Part shown: in pieces, positions 37,241 to 50,684 of the stretch | Layout of the letters: each line of letters opens with the position of its first letter | Numbering within the stretch: position 1 is the first letter of the stretch | Assembly (NCBI GenBank): GCA_023101725.1 | Contig: JALJCO010003433.1 | Span: 558,001-622,000 of the forward strand | DNA from: Atherinomorus stipes | Lineage: Eukaryota > Chordata > Actinopteri > Atheriniformes > Atherinidae | DNA length: 64,000 nucleotides | Reading direction: 5' to 3' | Program-made: the position numbers and the translations under genes | The notes under the pieces: generated by a model | Seen by the model: only the letters and a program-made list of their open reading frames with translations | Told to the model about the DNA's origin: nothing | Database searches by the model: none

Positions 37241-40140
37241 CTACATAAACCCTTTCATGTTCTTGATTATAATGAAGCCTTCATACAGCATCATCTTGAC
37301 TTATATGAGTGATAATAATTGTTGGTCCAAACTATTTACTGTTTATGTTTGCAAAATGTCTTGTACCTTATACTAGCCAAGTAAAACATGTTTATTGCTG
37401 CTGTAGAGCTGGTTATTCTTGTCTAGAGGTTATACAGTTTGATTTGGAGTCAACCTGAAGATGCAGTTTTTGATACTTTCCCACTGGATTTATCCTAAAT
37501 GACCAAAGGTTCCTGCTTGGTCTTATTAACTAACCTAACATTCATTATGACTTTATGCTGGAGTCCACTTTGCACAAACTCCTGACGATGGGCATAATTG
37601 CAGCTTCTGCACCAATGCATCATATTTTATCAGTTGCAACAAGTACTACTTAAAGTTACCTCGATCAAATTCATACAATGCCATCAGTTTTAGTCATTTT
37701 CACCTTCATATTCTGCCATTTTCTTTAAAAAAGAGTTTCAGTTCTTCATTTAAAACACAATAAAATCTGTCGTTCATAATCTCCTTTTGAAGAATCTAAT
37801 ACCTCATGAAAGCCTTCATTGTTGTTGACATAACCATAGTCACTGCATTTGATCCTTCTATGAGGTAAGAAATTAGCCTGATACTACAGTGCCACATGAG
37901 GTAGCGCTGTAGATACTGTAAATGACCTTTTATTAAGTTTACCACGACCCCATTGATTTGCTGCCGTGTCTGCCATAATAATGAAGACAGCAGATGTCAA
38001 TACAGCTGCAGATGAATCAGTGAACGCTCTGACTGCCTCTCTCTAGGTGATGAAGAAGAGAAAGACCAAGCTGTGACAAGCTATCAGACAACAAGGTATT
38101 ACATTTCAAAGTGTCTGTAGCATTTAAAGTATTTGGACCTTTGTTTCTTTATTATGCAATCAAACAGACATGATGTGCAATCAAAGAATGATGTTAGAAA
38201 AAATGATTTTCAATTCACATACATTGTCATCACCAACATTTTTATTTGCATTTTTTTCCACTAGTCATAGTTGGCAAGCTGTCACTCAAGTTGAGACTGA
38301 AAAAAAAAAAAAAAAAAAAGTTGAGACTGGCCAACAAAAATAAACCTTTTTCATTATAGGTTTTGCCCTCAAGACTCAGCTCAACGGCTGATGATGCAAA
38401 GCCATATATTGGTTCTATCCATTTCATTTTTACCTATAGTAAAGTGACAAAGACCCTAGAAGCTCTGAGGGTTGTCACTGCTTAAAATAAAGTTAAGAAT
38501 GCCTCATTAAAGGGGTTGGGGAACCTCTTTTAAAGAATAGAAGCAATGTCAAAGCCCCATGTTAATGCATATCGTACCAAACAGGTAAATTGCCTCATGC
38601 AAACACCCACATCTAAATAGCAAACACACAATCTGCTCTAACACACAACACAACACACTCAGAGGTGGACAAGCCTAAGTGCAGCACACAAACATGCCCA
38701 CACTATTCCCAGTTGCAGACTCTGATTTGATTCCTCACACATTCATATCAAGGGCCATTTCTATGTAAATTTGCAACTCTTCTGCATCCCTTGACATTGT
38801 CATTCAGGGCTTCAGCAGCACAGGCCAAATTTTAAATTAGACTTTGATGTAGCTGAATACAAATGATGACAAGGCTCACCAAAGAGGCCTTTTTACATGG
38901 ACTACTCTGTCATGCCGGGCCGATGCCTTGAAGGCATGAGGTGGTCAGATTAGCTGCACTTGAACCTTCAAAATAACCAAGGGCTGCCCTTCTGTCGCAA
39001 AAACACTGCTTTCTTTTGAGTGTATATGAAAAAAATGAATGACTTAAACTTTTCTTTTTCACATTTGTTGATTTTTTATTAATAGGTTGACTTGTACCTG
39101 AATAAATAAAATGAAAAGGAAAAGATAAAAATCTGTATTTAGAAATTATGAAAATTATTGCCAGTGTTGGATGTGTCCTCTAGTGGCCAAAATCTGTAAC
39201 TACAATCAACATGACCACCACATCAACGTAGCGCTCAAGCCCTGCTGTAGACATGGGTTGTCCACACCATCATCATCTTAGAGATCTATAACTGATCAGT
39301 ACACAATTATTTGATTAGAGAGAGCATTTTTCAGAACTCAAATGTGATTCTTGATGATCATCTGAAACCGTTTTTCAGTTGCTCTTTTTACCAGCACGAT
39401 GTTAAAGGTGACGTGCCAGATTTGCTCGCGTGGAAGTACTTTTGCTTTCTGAGTTTTAAAAAAGCCTTCTTTCAATTTAACTTTTCTTTTTAACATTGGT
39501 TGCACAGAACAGTTGATTAAAAAAAAATTGTTTTACTACTCAAAATCATTAAAAGTAAGTTTTGTTCCTTTTTTTGGAACAAAACTGAATAAGAAGAAAG
39601 TTAACATGAACACAGAGATGGGAAAGGTCTTGTTTTTAAGTTAAATGGCAGTCCGCTCTTTTCTTTTTCTCCTCAAATTCTTGGGAGATGAAGGCCAAGA
39701 ATATTAAGTCCAGACATTGGAGGCCTGTTTTGTGTGACAGGGTTCAGAGAGCGGTAATACATCCTGACAGAAAGGCTTACTGCTCCTCCAAAGTATTTTT
39801 ATGAAGTGAAATATCGTCATGTCTTCCACCTTGATGTGCAGAGTGCTGGGTCTCTTGGAGATGATGGACAGTTTTTCTGTGAACTGCAAGCAGTTTTCTC
39901 CTTCTGCCCCAGCATCTCTGTTTAGTTATTCATCTGTTCTGTGCGTCTGGTCTCTGCAAGTGTGAAGCAGCTTTGCCTTATTGCCTTTTATTGTTACCTT
40001 GTTTTCTGTAGCTGTTTCCAGCAGAGCAAATAAGATGCTTAAGAGGCTGCTCCCTGTGCGGAAAGGTCGAGCCTCCACAAAGTTAGTTTCTTTTTTGTTT
40101 AGATGTTTCAGGCTAGAGTGTTATTTTTGTGCATCATTAC
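37241..40140. other. no gene seen; poly-A run at 38300-38319
   Basis: AT-rich non-coding DNA. The short segment GTTGAGACTG occurs on both sides of the A run at 38300-38319. Confidence 0.5.
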
Positions 40141-40149
40141 CTTTTGTTT

Positions 40150-40890
40150 AGCTTGAATTTAAAGAGAGATTCCTGGTCGCATCCAGAGAGACTGTGCTGT
40201 GGAGCTCACAGATGTCTTCACGGACATCTTTAATATCTCCCTTAGACAAGCTGTCGTCCCGATGTGCCTCAAAGCCCCCACCATCATCCTGGTACCAAAG
40301 AAGTCGTCCCCCTCCTGCCACGACTACCGCCGAGTCGCACTCACCCCCATCATCATGAAGTGCAGCTAGTCATGCACCACATCAGGTCTGCTCTCCCCCC
40401 CAACTCTAGACCCCTACCAGTTTGCATATCAGTCCAACCGCTCGATCAATGATACCATCTCCACCGTCCTCCACTCAGCCCTCCCCCACCTGGAGACCAA
40501 GGACTCACATGTTAGAATGCTTTTCATCGACTTCAGCTCTGTATTCAACATGATCATTCCCCAGCAGCTCATCGTCAAACTGGTCCAGCTGGGACTCAAC
40601 ACCTCCCTCTGCACCTGGCTGCTGGACTTCCTGATGGGGAGACCACAGGCAATTCTGGTCGACCTACCCTTCTGGGGAAGGGTAGGTCGCCCTTATTTCA
40701 TCAAACTCGAGACGGGTAGTTATAGGAGCTGCATTCCTAGAACCTCTCTGTCCGAATGCGCCTAAAGTCTTCACCCTGCTGCCGTCAGGGAGGAGGCTGC
40801 AGTCTTTGGGCCAGAACCAGCATGCTTAGAGACACTTTTTCCACCATGCAGTGAGGACGCTCAACCCCCCCCCCCCCCCCCCCCCCCACC

Positions 40891-40932
<42 letters not shown>

Positions 40933-41522
40933 CACTTACCTCAGGACTGCACACCTCACTTTATCATCAACATGGCACCAGTTCAATACAGCAGAACATT
41001 GTACTAAATGGCACTATTACATATTGCACTATTGCATCCATCAGTACTGCTACTCAGTTTACTCTGCCATATGTATGATTTGCACTCTTGCCACTGTACT
41101 GTTTCATTGTTAAAAATTTGCTGTACATGTACAGTTACATCGTTTACATTGACTATTTGCACTATTGTCCATCAGGACCACTGCACTGTTACATTGTCAA
41201 ACTTTACCGTTACATGCTACAGTTACATTGTTTACATTGTCATTGCACTGTATATTTCCACTACTTCCTACATTAGGATTGCAATACCGTTCACATTGTC
41301 TACTGTCAACCCATTTGTAAATTTGTAATCTTCTTTAGTATGTAAACTTGGGTTTCGTGTTTAGATTTCTAGGTTATCCGAGCGGATTCCTATATGTTTA
41401 TATTTTACTCTTATAGTTTATATATTTCATTATATGCACTGTGGGTTTGAGAAGACTGTAATTTCATCTGTGTTGTATGTCTAACATGTGGCACATTTGA
41501 CAATAAAGTTGACTTTGACTTG
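40150..41522 (+). mobile_element. CR1/L2-like LINE, 5'-truncated and internally deleted
   Basis: The plus strand keeps reverse transcriptase fingers and palm up to motif A in broken frames: LVPKK, LDPYQFAYQSNRSINDTIST, then RMLFIDFSSVFNMIIPQQ and WLLDFLMGRPQ. Motif C (YADD-type) is missing because the sequence jumps at about 40660-40690 to the ORF end (CCGTCAGGGAGGAGGCTGC). The 3' UTR ends in GACAATAAAGTTGACTTTGACT, the usual tail of this fish family. Confidence 0.82.
40862..40928. repeat. poly-C run followed by (CA)n inside the LINE 3' part
   Basis: About 23 C, then CCACCCC and about 17 CA units. A GC-skewed simple tract that may be length-variable or misassembled. Confidence 0.92.
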
Positions 41523-44500
41523 TATGGCAACAAATATCAGAGTATACTGAATAGTTAGAATAGTGTTGTTATGTATTTACACCTGCAATGACATTTTCTT
41601 TTGGTCACTGAGGAACAGCTAAAACATGTTAATCTGATCAATTAGAATGCAAAATGCTCCTTTATTTCGTTTTTTTTTTTTTTTTTTTAGTTAGTTTTTT
41701 TTGCTCTTGTTTGGTTTGCACTGACTTTCTGGCATTTTGTACTTTGCAGATAGCTATGCAGTTTGGTTTTTAGAGCGGTTCCTTTGAAAACAGTTTCCGG
41801 CATTAGCCTAAATGGTGCATCAATATCTGGGAGAGTAAATTGTGGCAGTAATGTGAACAAGATGACAAGTGAAAATCATTTAAAAACTCAACTGACCTGA
41901 GGAAAAGAGCAAAATTCATTGATGTTTTGTGGTTTCATTATGACCAGCAGCCACATTCACATAAAACTAGCCTGTAATGCAACTTAGATATATTTATTAG
42001 TACCGCTATAAATTTACAAATTCAACTCATCTAAACCCCTTAATTTGACCTAAATTGATGGTTGTCCTAAAAAAAAAAAGCAAGTAAAGAAAGAAATGAG
42101 AAAAGAAAATGTATAAATGGATTCATACATCACGCAGTTTAGCATGCATTGAGCCAATTTTTTCCATTTTCCGCCACACTTCATGAAAGGACAACATCTC
42201 ATAAAGGCAATCTGCTGTCAAATCAGAGCTTTGTGCCTCTGTAAATACCTCAGCTCCAGCATGGTTGTTAAGTCTGTCTTCCATCACTACCAACACAAAT
42301 GGCATTCCTGATTTCTCTACATCCTCCTGCTCATTTTCTTCTCCACTTCATGGTCAAGCCCACTCCTCACACTCAGACGGAGAAACTCATTATAGCCACG
42401 GATTAGATCGATCGGCATGAGGGGGGAGATGCCCAGTAGAGAGGCAGCATGCATGGACCAAGCAATTTATGCCAACAATGGAGCTCATCTCTGCATATCC
42501 TGACTGCAAATCACTCTCCAGCAAACCACAGGGTTAGCTGGTGAGTAATTCCTTACACTCCTCACAAGACACAATTATGGGGGGAAGTCACTTTGATTTT
42601 AAGTTTATTCCAAGCAAATTGAGCAACATTTTTTACAAACAGCACAGAAATCTCATGGTTTAAACCCAGTATGCAGTAATTTTGTCTTGCTTTTGAAAAA
42701 TTCAGCAAAGAAATTACATGTATTTGTAAAGATTTTGTGTTATGGAACATATTTTTAACACAAGCATTCATTGATATTTGACCACATGCTGAGAAATATG
42801 CAGCAAAAGGGGAAAAGGCTCCAAGTAATGAGACAGTTTTTCTCTTAACAAAGTCTCAAGGCCAAAGATTTCTACTCTAAGTGGGTTTAGCCTCAACAGG
42901 AGAGCAGTCTCCTGCCATTGCCCTGCAAACTAGCGAGAGTAAATATAACAAGAACTGGTCTGTTGCTTTGCAGCCTGGCTTCACAGTAGCCTCATCTCCC
43001 AGCTTCTGCACCCTCAGCCTATCTTTATTTCCCAGAGGGGCAATGTTACTTCCAGTACCTGGTTGCCCTGACTCAGCCCCTCAGTGTACGTGCACAAGCA
43101 TGTTCATGTGTGCATGTCTATTATTGTGAGGGTTAATAGCAGATTAAGCATCAAAGCTGTGAGCAACAAAGCATTCATAGCTTTCCATAAATTACTGTAA
43201 CTTCACCTTTTGTCTCTATTTCCTCCTTATTTGTGCATCCTTATTATTATTTCTGGGTGGAAATCCATGCAAATGAGCATGTGTCTAATCCCATCCCTGT
43301 TTAGGAGTGATAATGGTACTTTTTGCAGTTTACAGTGAGGAATTATCACCAGGCAGGTGGAGGAGTGGGCATTTTGTGAAGTAAACCTGTCACTGTTGTT
43401 TCAGCTAGATTAATTTTGTGGGTTTTGTAACAAAAAAGTAAAAAAAAAAAAAAGCCCTGAAATTATCCAACAAAAGGTGTGTCAGATACGACAATGAGAG
43501 CAGAAAAGAAAAATCAATATTCTAAAAAGACTGAAAAAAGGTCATTATGCTGTTTCTGAGTCCCAAGAGACCCTTTTATCAGCTAAATCTCAGCTTTCCT
43601 ATCGACTAATGTGTACATAAGAGGAGTGTTTTTTCTTTTGAAAACAGTGCAAACTGTGTAAGCCCTAATTAGACCAATTAAGGATGCTAATTACATACCT
43701 GAAAAATGGCCAGCAAACAAAACAACCACACTTCCCCGAAGGCAAAGACTGGAAACAATGTGCCCCATAATCCTTTTCACCACATGGCTACTGTCCTTGG
43801 CCTGAGAAAGAGCAGCATCCCGCAGGCGAAGACATGTTCTCATCTGCACGGAAGAGATAACTGCACCACCCAGCCTCCAGACCCACCGGCCCCCCCTCAC
43901 CACCAACCTGCCACTGCACACCATCCATCCTTTTGGCCTTCCAAGTTTTCTCTCTAACGACTGTCCATCACAGCACACGCATACACACTCAAACTCATGC
44001 ACAATGCCACCACAAACCCACTGGAAAGATGAGGCGGGAGAAGAAAGACTGGAGTTAAAATGAGTTTGGACAGCACAGAGAGAAAACTTTTTTTTTTCTT
44101 CCTCTTGCTCTGGTGTTGGCACTTTTTATGTATCTCTGCTGATCCAGGCACTTTGAAGTCTGCAGCCTTTGATTTGGACAAAGATAAGGGAATTTGATCC
44201 CCTCTCTAAAGGAAGGTGACACACGCTCTGTTTCTTCTTTTTTTCATAACCATAAAAAATCATTTTGGCTCAAAATCACTGGACGATTCCAGATGGGGCC
44301 TTCTCAGCTGGGAGTGAAGTGCTTCATCTCTGGGCATGCTGGTGCGGCTGTGAAGAGTTTGTCAGGCAGCGCACTGACCACAGAGATGATCATATTGACT
44401 CAGAGGAGGTGACAACAAGTGGAAGAAGGGATGTCATGCTTTGCTGCATGATGACACATCTCAGGCAAATGCAACAAAGAGCTGTTCTCACTGCAGATAT

Positions 44501-45040
44501 CTGCGACAAGATTATCATGTCTGCGTCGCCTTGTTACTGAAGAAAGAACATCTTAAGTACAGTGCGACAACTTCAAGCCATAATCTGAGAACTGCACCAC
44601 TTGAAAAAGAGTCTCAGTACTCAGATTGTATCACTGTGGCTGTTCAGAATTTGGTATTTTGTGTCTTGAAGGGTCTATTTGTGTAACAAAACCTGTGCCA
44701 AATATTCAAAATCAGACCTTTTGAGCTTTCTGCATGCTTGCATCAAGACTTCAGACTCTGCTTTTATTAACAGTGGCTCCTCAATTAGCACTCCTCCTTC
44801 TCCACCACACTTGACACGTCAGATTCTAGCAGTAAACAGATGCCATATGTTTCTCAGTGGGGAGGCGTTTGGAAGTTCCTGGGGTAAAACCAGACGAATA
44901 CCCATCAGAATGCTGCCCTCATTTGAACCAGAAGTCAGACAGCATATCTGGGAACGGTGTCACACCCAAATTCACTGACTTTCAGTCACAAGTTGGAAAA
45001 CCAGTTGGATAGCAGCCCAGTTTCACCAGGAGACATTTTA
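41523..45040. other. no gene seen
   Basis: Non-coding sequence with T run at 41671-41688 and A run at 43440-43453. The frames at 43691-44122 are composition-driven and lack a recognisable domain. Confidence 0.5.
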
Positions 45041-45042
45041 TA

Positions 45043-45486
45043 CAGTCATCCTCAAGATTATCATGTCCTCCAGTCAAAGAAAATGCTAAATTCACAATAG
45101 TAATTCAAATAACAAGAAACTAAAGAAACTAATTATAGATAAAAATCTTTTTACAAGATTAGAATTTGGTGAAATAGAATATTGCTTTTGAATTGTGGTT
45201 GGAAGTATTTATTTTAAACAAGCAAACAAACAAAACAGTCCCAAACCCATAAGAGCACCCTTCCCATGAACAGTGGACTGAAATACCTGTCAACAATTTT
45301 AGCTTCAGAGCCCCAACATGCTTGTTTACTTGTTTTATTTTTTTGCTTGTTTGTTTTTAATATTTCTTTCAAACCACAATTCAAAATCAGTGTCATGATT
45401 TTCATAGAATTTTCATTTATCATGATAATTTCATTATTTTTTTTTCTTCTTTAATTTGAGGGTATGGATTATTTTGAGGACGACTG
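45043..45486. mobile_element. Tc1/mariner-type MITE, best copy (444 bp, TA flanks)
   Basis: CAGTCATCCTCAAGATTATC at the left and the complement CAGTCGTCCTCAAAATAATC at the right are the terminal inverted repeats, with TA on both outer sides (45041-45042 and 45487-45488), the Tc1/mariner target. Subterminal segments are also inverted (TTTGAATTGTGGTTGGAA against TTCAAACCACAATTCAAAA). No coding capacity. Related copies: 60280-60801, 53290-53760, 20665-20762. Confidence 0.82.
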
Positions 45487-45488
45487 TA

Positions 45489-48030
45489 GATAAGTTTATT
45501 CTGGTTTATTTTTCACACTTGGAATCCCAGACTTCAGATTTTAAATGAAATACATGATCATCCAGAAGAGGTGAGAAACACAAACACATTCATAATTCAG
45601 GGTGGATTGAATACCTGGATTTTTCAGGGTAAAGAAATGAGGTTCAGGAAGCATGAGAAAGCATTTTTACACAAGGATTGGCAACCATAGAATTGAGAAT
45701 CTTTATAAAAAGGAAAATATATTCATTGCACGAGTACTAAGCCAACAGACTGAACGTTATGATAGCACTGATGTCTATAAAACTTTATAAAGCCAAAAAC
45801 AGTCCTGCTTATTTCATCTCAAGACTAGTTTTCAACTGAATTTCTTCAGAACTTTCTTACATGAGGTCATTCTGAATAAATAATCACAGATACATTTATG
45901 CAAAATTTGTTCTGTACCACCAACTACCAGTACTTGAGTGAGAGCAGGAATGTCCCAAGCAATTATCTCAAAACCCTTGAACATGTAGATGAAACTGAAA
46001 TGATTTTTGCGACTGGCTATTTCTCTGTACCTTGGTGAAACTAGCCATCAGAAAAGACACATCATAAAAGCCAGCTGAAACAGATGTGCTTGTTTCATTC
46101 GTCCTTTGGTGAAAGGATGTTTGAGATTCAGGTCAATCTTTGTTGACTGGATCCAGTTATTGTCTCAGTGATGGCATCATAGGACAAAAGGCTAATTTGA
46201 CTTTTTACTGACTATCAAAAACTGTCTGTAGATAAGTTGCATAGCCACAAATACATCAAACTTTAACAAGAGGGTGTCAAAAGAAGTTGATTGCATGCTA
46301 ACATCTGTTTTGAGACAGTTTCTTGTTTGGATCAAAGCTCACACACCAGTGGTATTCATATTAGAAAGAGACTGATTTTTTTGTGTGTTTCCCTAAACTG
46401 TTTTATTCCCTTCTTATTTTGTCTCTCCTCCAGAGCAGCACAAACAGCTGCTTCAGGTTTGGCCAAGCTCCAAAAGGAGAGTGACTGAGGAAAGTGAATG
46501 GGTTTTAATTTCACTCATTAATGCTGCTTTCTCTCTGGTTTTCCCTCCCACAACCTGCAGTGGCAGCACTCCCAAACAAGAGAAAAAAAAACTTGGAGGA
46601 GGGGGAATAAACAGCAGTTTGTGAGTGACACAAAAGCAGGAGCTGAGCGCCTTCAAATGAAGAGGATATTGATTAGGCATGAGCAGAGCTCTTTCAAGAC
46701 TTTGGCTCTCCCTTCTCTCCTTTTGTTGGTTAATTAATCATGAAGTAGCTCAGAAGGAGTGAGGAGAAATGAAGCGGTGAAATTGTTCCGAGACCTCCAT
46801 CACTGTTAAACCCCCCGAGAAGTGCATTTCAGACGTTATATGAAGATGGCTGCAGTTTAACCTGTGACTTTACTTTCCTGTGATTTGAGCATCATTACCC
46901 TCACAATAACACCTTTATATTGCACACATTTTCACTCAGTGCTGCATATTATCATAAGATGAAGACATAAAGGAGATAAAGTCAAAGGAAGGACCTGTAA
47001 AAAAGCTGGTTGCATAGTTGCTTCACAAAACATCTGAGGTGGATGGGTCAAGATAATGAAATACACTACAGCATGAACACATACTGTCAAAACTGTGAAA
47101 CAGTGAGTAACTTCCTTCAACTGTTGCCAAGGAAACATTTCAATTAAATCTGCTTTCAGATGCTGAGCTTAAGCACTTGAAATATTCAGGCACATGACAA
47201 GGTCCATCATAGTCCACCATGTTCAATGTAGCTAAGGAAAAACCTCAACATGAATAGGTGTTTAGACTACAAATTATATCAAAAATTACACTTGAATTAA
47301 AGATATTTTGCAGCAAAGTCTGAAACAGCAGAACAAAAACGTCATGTTTGAAGAGTAAGCAAACATTCCTCAAAAATAGTTTCCACACGCCTGAAATGCA
47401 TTAAAAACGACAGGTGTCAGGGTCGGGAAACTTAGGAGCAACTAATAAAGTACAAAACCCCTGGATGCTTTAAAATGAGTGCCTGCAGCATGCAGCGGGA
47501 TGAGTTGTGACATCCATCCTAAGTGAGATGGATTACAGAGTGCCAGTTTAATTTGAATAACAAGCAATTTACTGGCTCAGATGTGATGCTATAGAGGTGC
47601 AGGTCTCTGGCAGGAGGGCCACAAGCTCTCATTACGCCAGGTGCTGGATGAAAAAAATGCTCCTGTCTAACTGTTAGCTGACCTGTTTCAACATGCAGGT
47701 GGATGGAAGAGCGGTAGCTGCCTTGCTTAGACTCACTGGTAACTTCAGACTTTGGGCTCTGAGCAAATTTAAAATAAAAGAAGCTGCAAAAAAACAAGAA
47801 ATTGTACCATGCAGTAAAGCACTGAAAAGAACTGGATGCAATTAACAGGACTTCCTGCACTACAAATCCACTTGCAGTAGTCAAAATATGTCAATAAGTC
47901 ATTAAAGGTACAGTATACAAAATCAAAGGTCAATGAAAGAAAAATGTAATATAGCATTAAAAACCGTGTTTTTATAGGTATCCAATCACTTTAGAAAAAT
48001 AGCTGTTCTGTTTTATTTTCTTAGAATGAA
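45489..48030. other. no gene seen
   Basis: No supportable exon or element. Short frames near 46.3-46.7 and 47.5-47.9 kb are unrecognised. Confidence 0.5.
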
Positions 48031-48034
48031 CTGT

Positions 48035-48290
48035 TTATGGTCACATTCACACCAGCCTTTTTGATTCAAATCAGGGTCCATTTGCTAAGAAAGTCCTCTA
48101 CGTTTAGGGAATTGTGAGCTCAAATGGCCTCTGATTCGGACCAAACAAGTGGACTTGGTCCGCATACAGACACTGGTTTCGGTCCACTTCAAGCAGACCA
48201 AATACAGGAAGTAGACTACAACTGCCGCTTCTTGCATTTGGTTTAGCATGGCATCGCCAGTTAATATTGTGGTTTTTATTATAAACATTG
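48035..48290. mobile_element. DNA-transposon fragment with GGTCCG/CGGACC motifs
   Basis: CACATTCACACCAGCC at the left, then AATCAGGGTCCATTTG, CGGACCAAACAAGTGGACTT and GGTCCGCATACAG resemble fish hAT-like non-autonomous elements built of inverted GGTCCG/CGGACC motifs. The opposite end was not located. Confidence 0.4.
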
Positions 48291-50684
48291 GGCATTGTTG
48301 GTAAACGCTACCAGAACAAACATGCATGTTGGATTTTTTTTTTGAGAAATGGCTCGTGGCCAAATGTGGAGAGACGACGAATTGAAAGTTTTAATTGCTA
48401 TTGTCAGAGGAATACATCCCAGTTTGTAGTAAGTACCCACAGAAATACTTCAGTTTTTAATGGAGGGTCTGGGATATGCTTGCACAGTCGACCAGTGCTG
48501 CATTAAAGTAAAAATAACAAAACAAAGAAAACAATGTCAACATTACATAAAAATATATGATATGCTTGGAAGAAGTGGCAGCTCAGGCGACCTGACTCTG
48601 GCTTGTCTGGCTAAAAGTGCAGCATGAAAGTGACCGGGGATCAACCTCACCCCTTAGATGAGCTGAGTCACCGATCGGACTGTTCTGTAGCGAATGCACC
48701 CTATATCTACTTGCTTTGGGCCCACATAAATGATAGCTGCCATATTTGTATGATCACAGTTTTACTGTGACATCCCTGAATGGACAAACAAGTCTGTGGA
48801 TATGAGGTGAGAACCCCTGAGCGATAAAACTGTAGTGCCAGCTTGATAAGTGTCAAAGCACTGTTTGGGATAAGTAAAGCCTTTAAAGGAACATAGAAGA
48901 AGAGAGTATACATGTACACAATTTTTAAGGAATTACCTGTAGTGCAGATCCTGAGGCTGCCAGATCCACTGACTCACGGATGAAAACATCCTTATGTTTG
49001 GAAGAATTTTGACCACTGATGGCCACCACCTATGAACAATTGTGCTTCACATGTGAAGTAATTCTATGTCCATCTTTACCACTAAATATCAGTATTCCTT
49101 ACACACTGTAACTTTGAATCAATTATTGTATTAAATTTTATTTGTAGAAATTTCAGGTCAACCATAAATTATCTTCTTGCCATTATCAATTTAAGTTAAT
49201 TTCCTGGGGTTACGAACAAAAATGTTGATAGGTTTTCATGCAGCTGGCTGCATATAATCATTTTTACCACAGAGTAATTTACTTTGTTTGCTAATCAATC
49301 ACAGCAAACAGCAGATGAGCTCTCAAGATTACCCTGTTATCTCAGAGATTACCAAGCACGACCCTCCAAAAGTGATGCCAAAAACTGTTTTCTCATAAGG
49401 CCATTTGGCTTTTAGTCTAGCTCTAAACCTTCCTGTGTCAAAATGCATAACTTTACCACACAGGCTATATAGAGGAGATAAATTCAAAAAGTCAGAGAAT
49501 TGAAGCCAGAAAAATACCTTTAAAGCCAAAGCAGTGAAGACCACGAATCACTGACATCAAAACATTTGCAACTCTATGAGATGGTCATTCAAAAAGCATC
49601 AACTACTTGAATATAAAGTTGGTACCGTTGGAATTATCATGTCATTAGCTAAATGATGGATTGAAGATGGATTTTCACATCCTAATCTGTGTGCTGGTTG
49701 TCCTTCCGAGAATAGTCCATCTTAATTAATAGTTTTTTGTCTAACCAGTTCTGTTTCAGCAACAAATTCTTGTCAAAATGATGCCAATTTTGGCTCCCTA
49801 AAGACCAATATGTAGATGATCCAGCTCCAGAATTTATTATTTAATCAGTTGATGATGTGACAGTTGCTGCATCTTTGATCAGCTGTAAGCAATATAGAAA
49901 TAAACACATTTACAGGACAATACAAAAGCAATTTTTAGTTTTAGGGGTGAATTGGCAGGTTGGCTACAGAAAGGATTTACACAGTATCGTCAGGCTCCTA
50001 TTTATATTTATCCTTCACATTTTACTTCAGTGTATTGCACCTTTTATATACGTTCAATGCCTAAACATGCAAAGGTTAATATTTTATATCATGAGGTGCG
50101 CGGTGAGCGAATTTCATGCTTTCTTAATGTCATTAAAAGCAAGTGTATTTGATGGTTATTTGCTTTTATAATCCAGTTTTTGAGCATTATTTGTGTCCCA
50201 GAAAAGAAGACTTGATTTTAATGACACTGCCTTAAATACCGCTGTACAAATCAAGAATTAACTACTCAAATGGCATATCTATTCAATACAGCAATGAGCA
50301 TAAAACCTTTGAAAAAATCTATAAACCTGCAGCTATAAAGAAACTGAAGCCACAGACGCAATTAACAAGCGAGGTGGATCATTTCTCTGATTCTGAATCT
50401 AATATTAAAGGCACGCCAGGTCACAGACTGCAACAGAAAACAGACAATAACAGTGAGACAATAGAAGATCCAAGTGAATCAGATGACTGTGTTCAGTGTT
50501 GTTCCAAAGGTGAGGTGTGTCCTCTTGTGGAGAAAGATGAACACTGCAGTCCATTTTTACACCCTCAATCTCCCCTTTATTTTCCAGCTCACTGGGAAAA
50601 TTTACCATCGCGTTTCCAGCGACTACATGGTTCACTGAACACACGTCAGACTTCATCCAAGAGTGAATAATAATCCAAGAGGCG
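48291..50684. other. no gene seen
   Basis: No supportable coding sequence. The 98-codon frame at 50374-50670 has no recognisable domain and lies just past the putative mrc2 polyA signal. Confidence 0.45.

Noticed and set aside
43691..44122. 143-codon minus-strand frame
   Set aside because: Valine/arginine-rich reading of a C/A-rich plus strand, with no domain.
48590..48680. A further tRNA-like or SINE unit (GGGGATCAACCTCACC)
   Set aside because: Only a loose B-box-like string on the minus strand; no A box and no second copy.
50374..50670. 98-codon acidic plus-strand frame past the mrc2 3' end
   Set aside because: Attractive composition, but no recognisable domain, no promoter or splice context and too short to judge.
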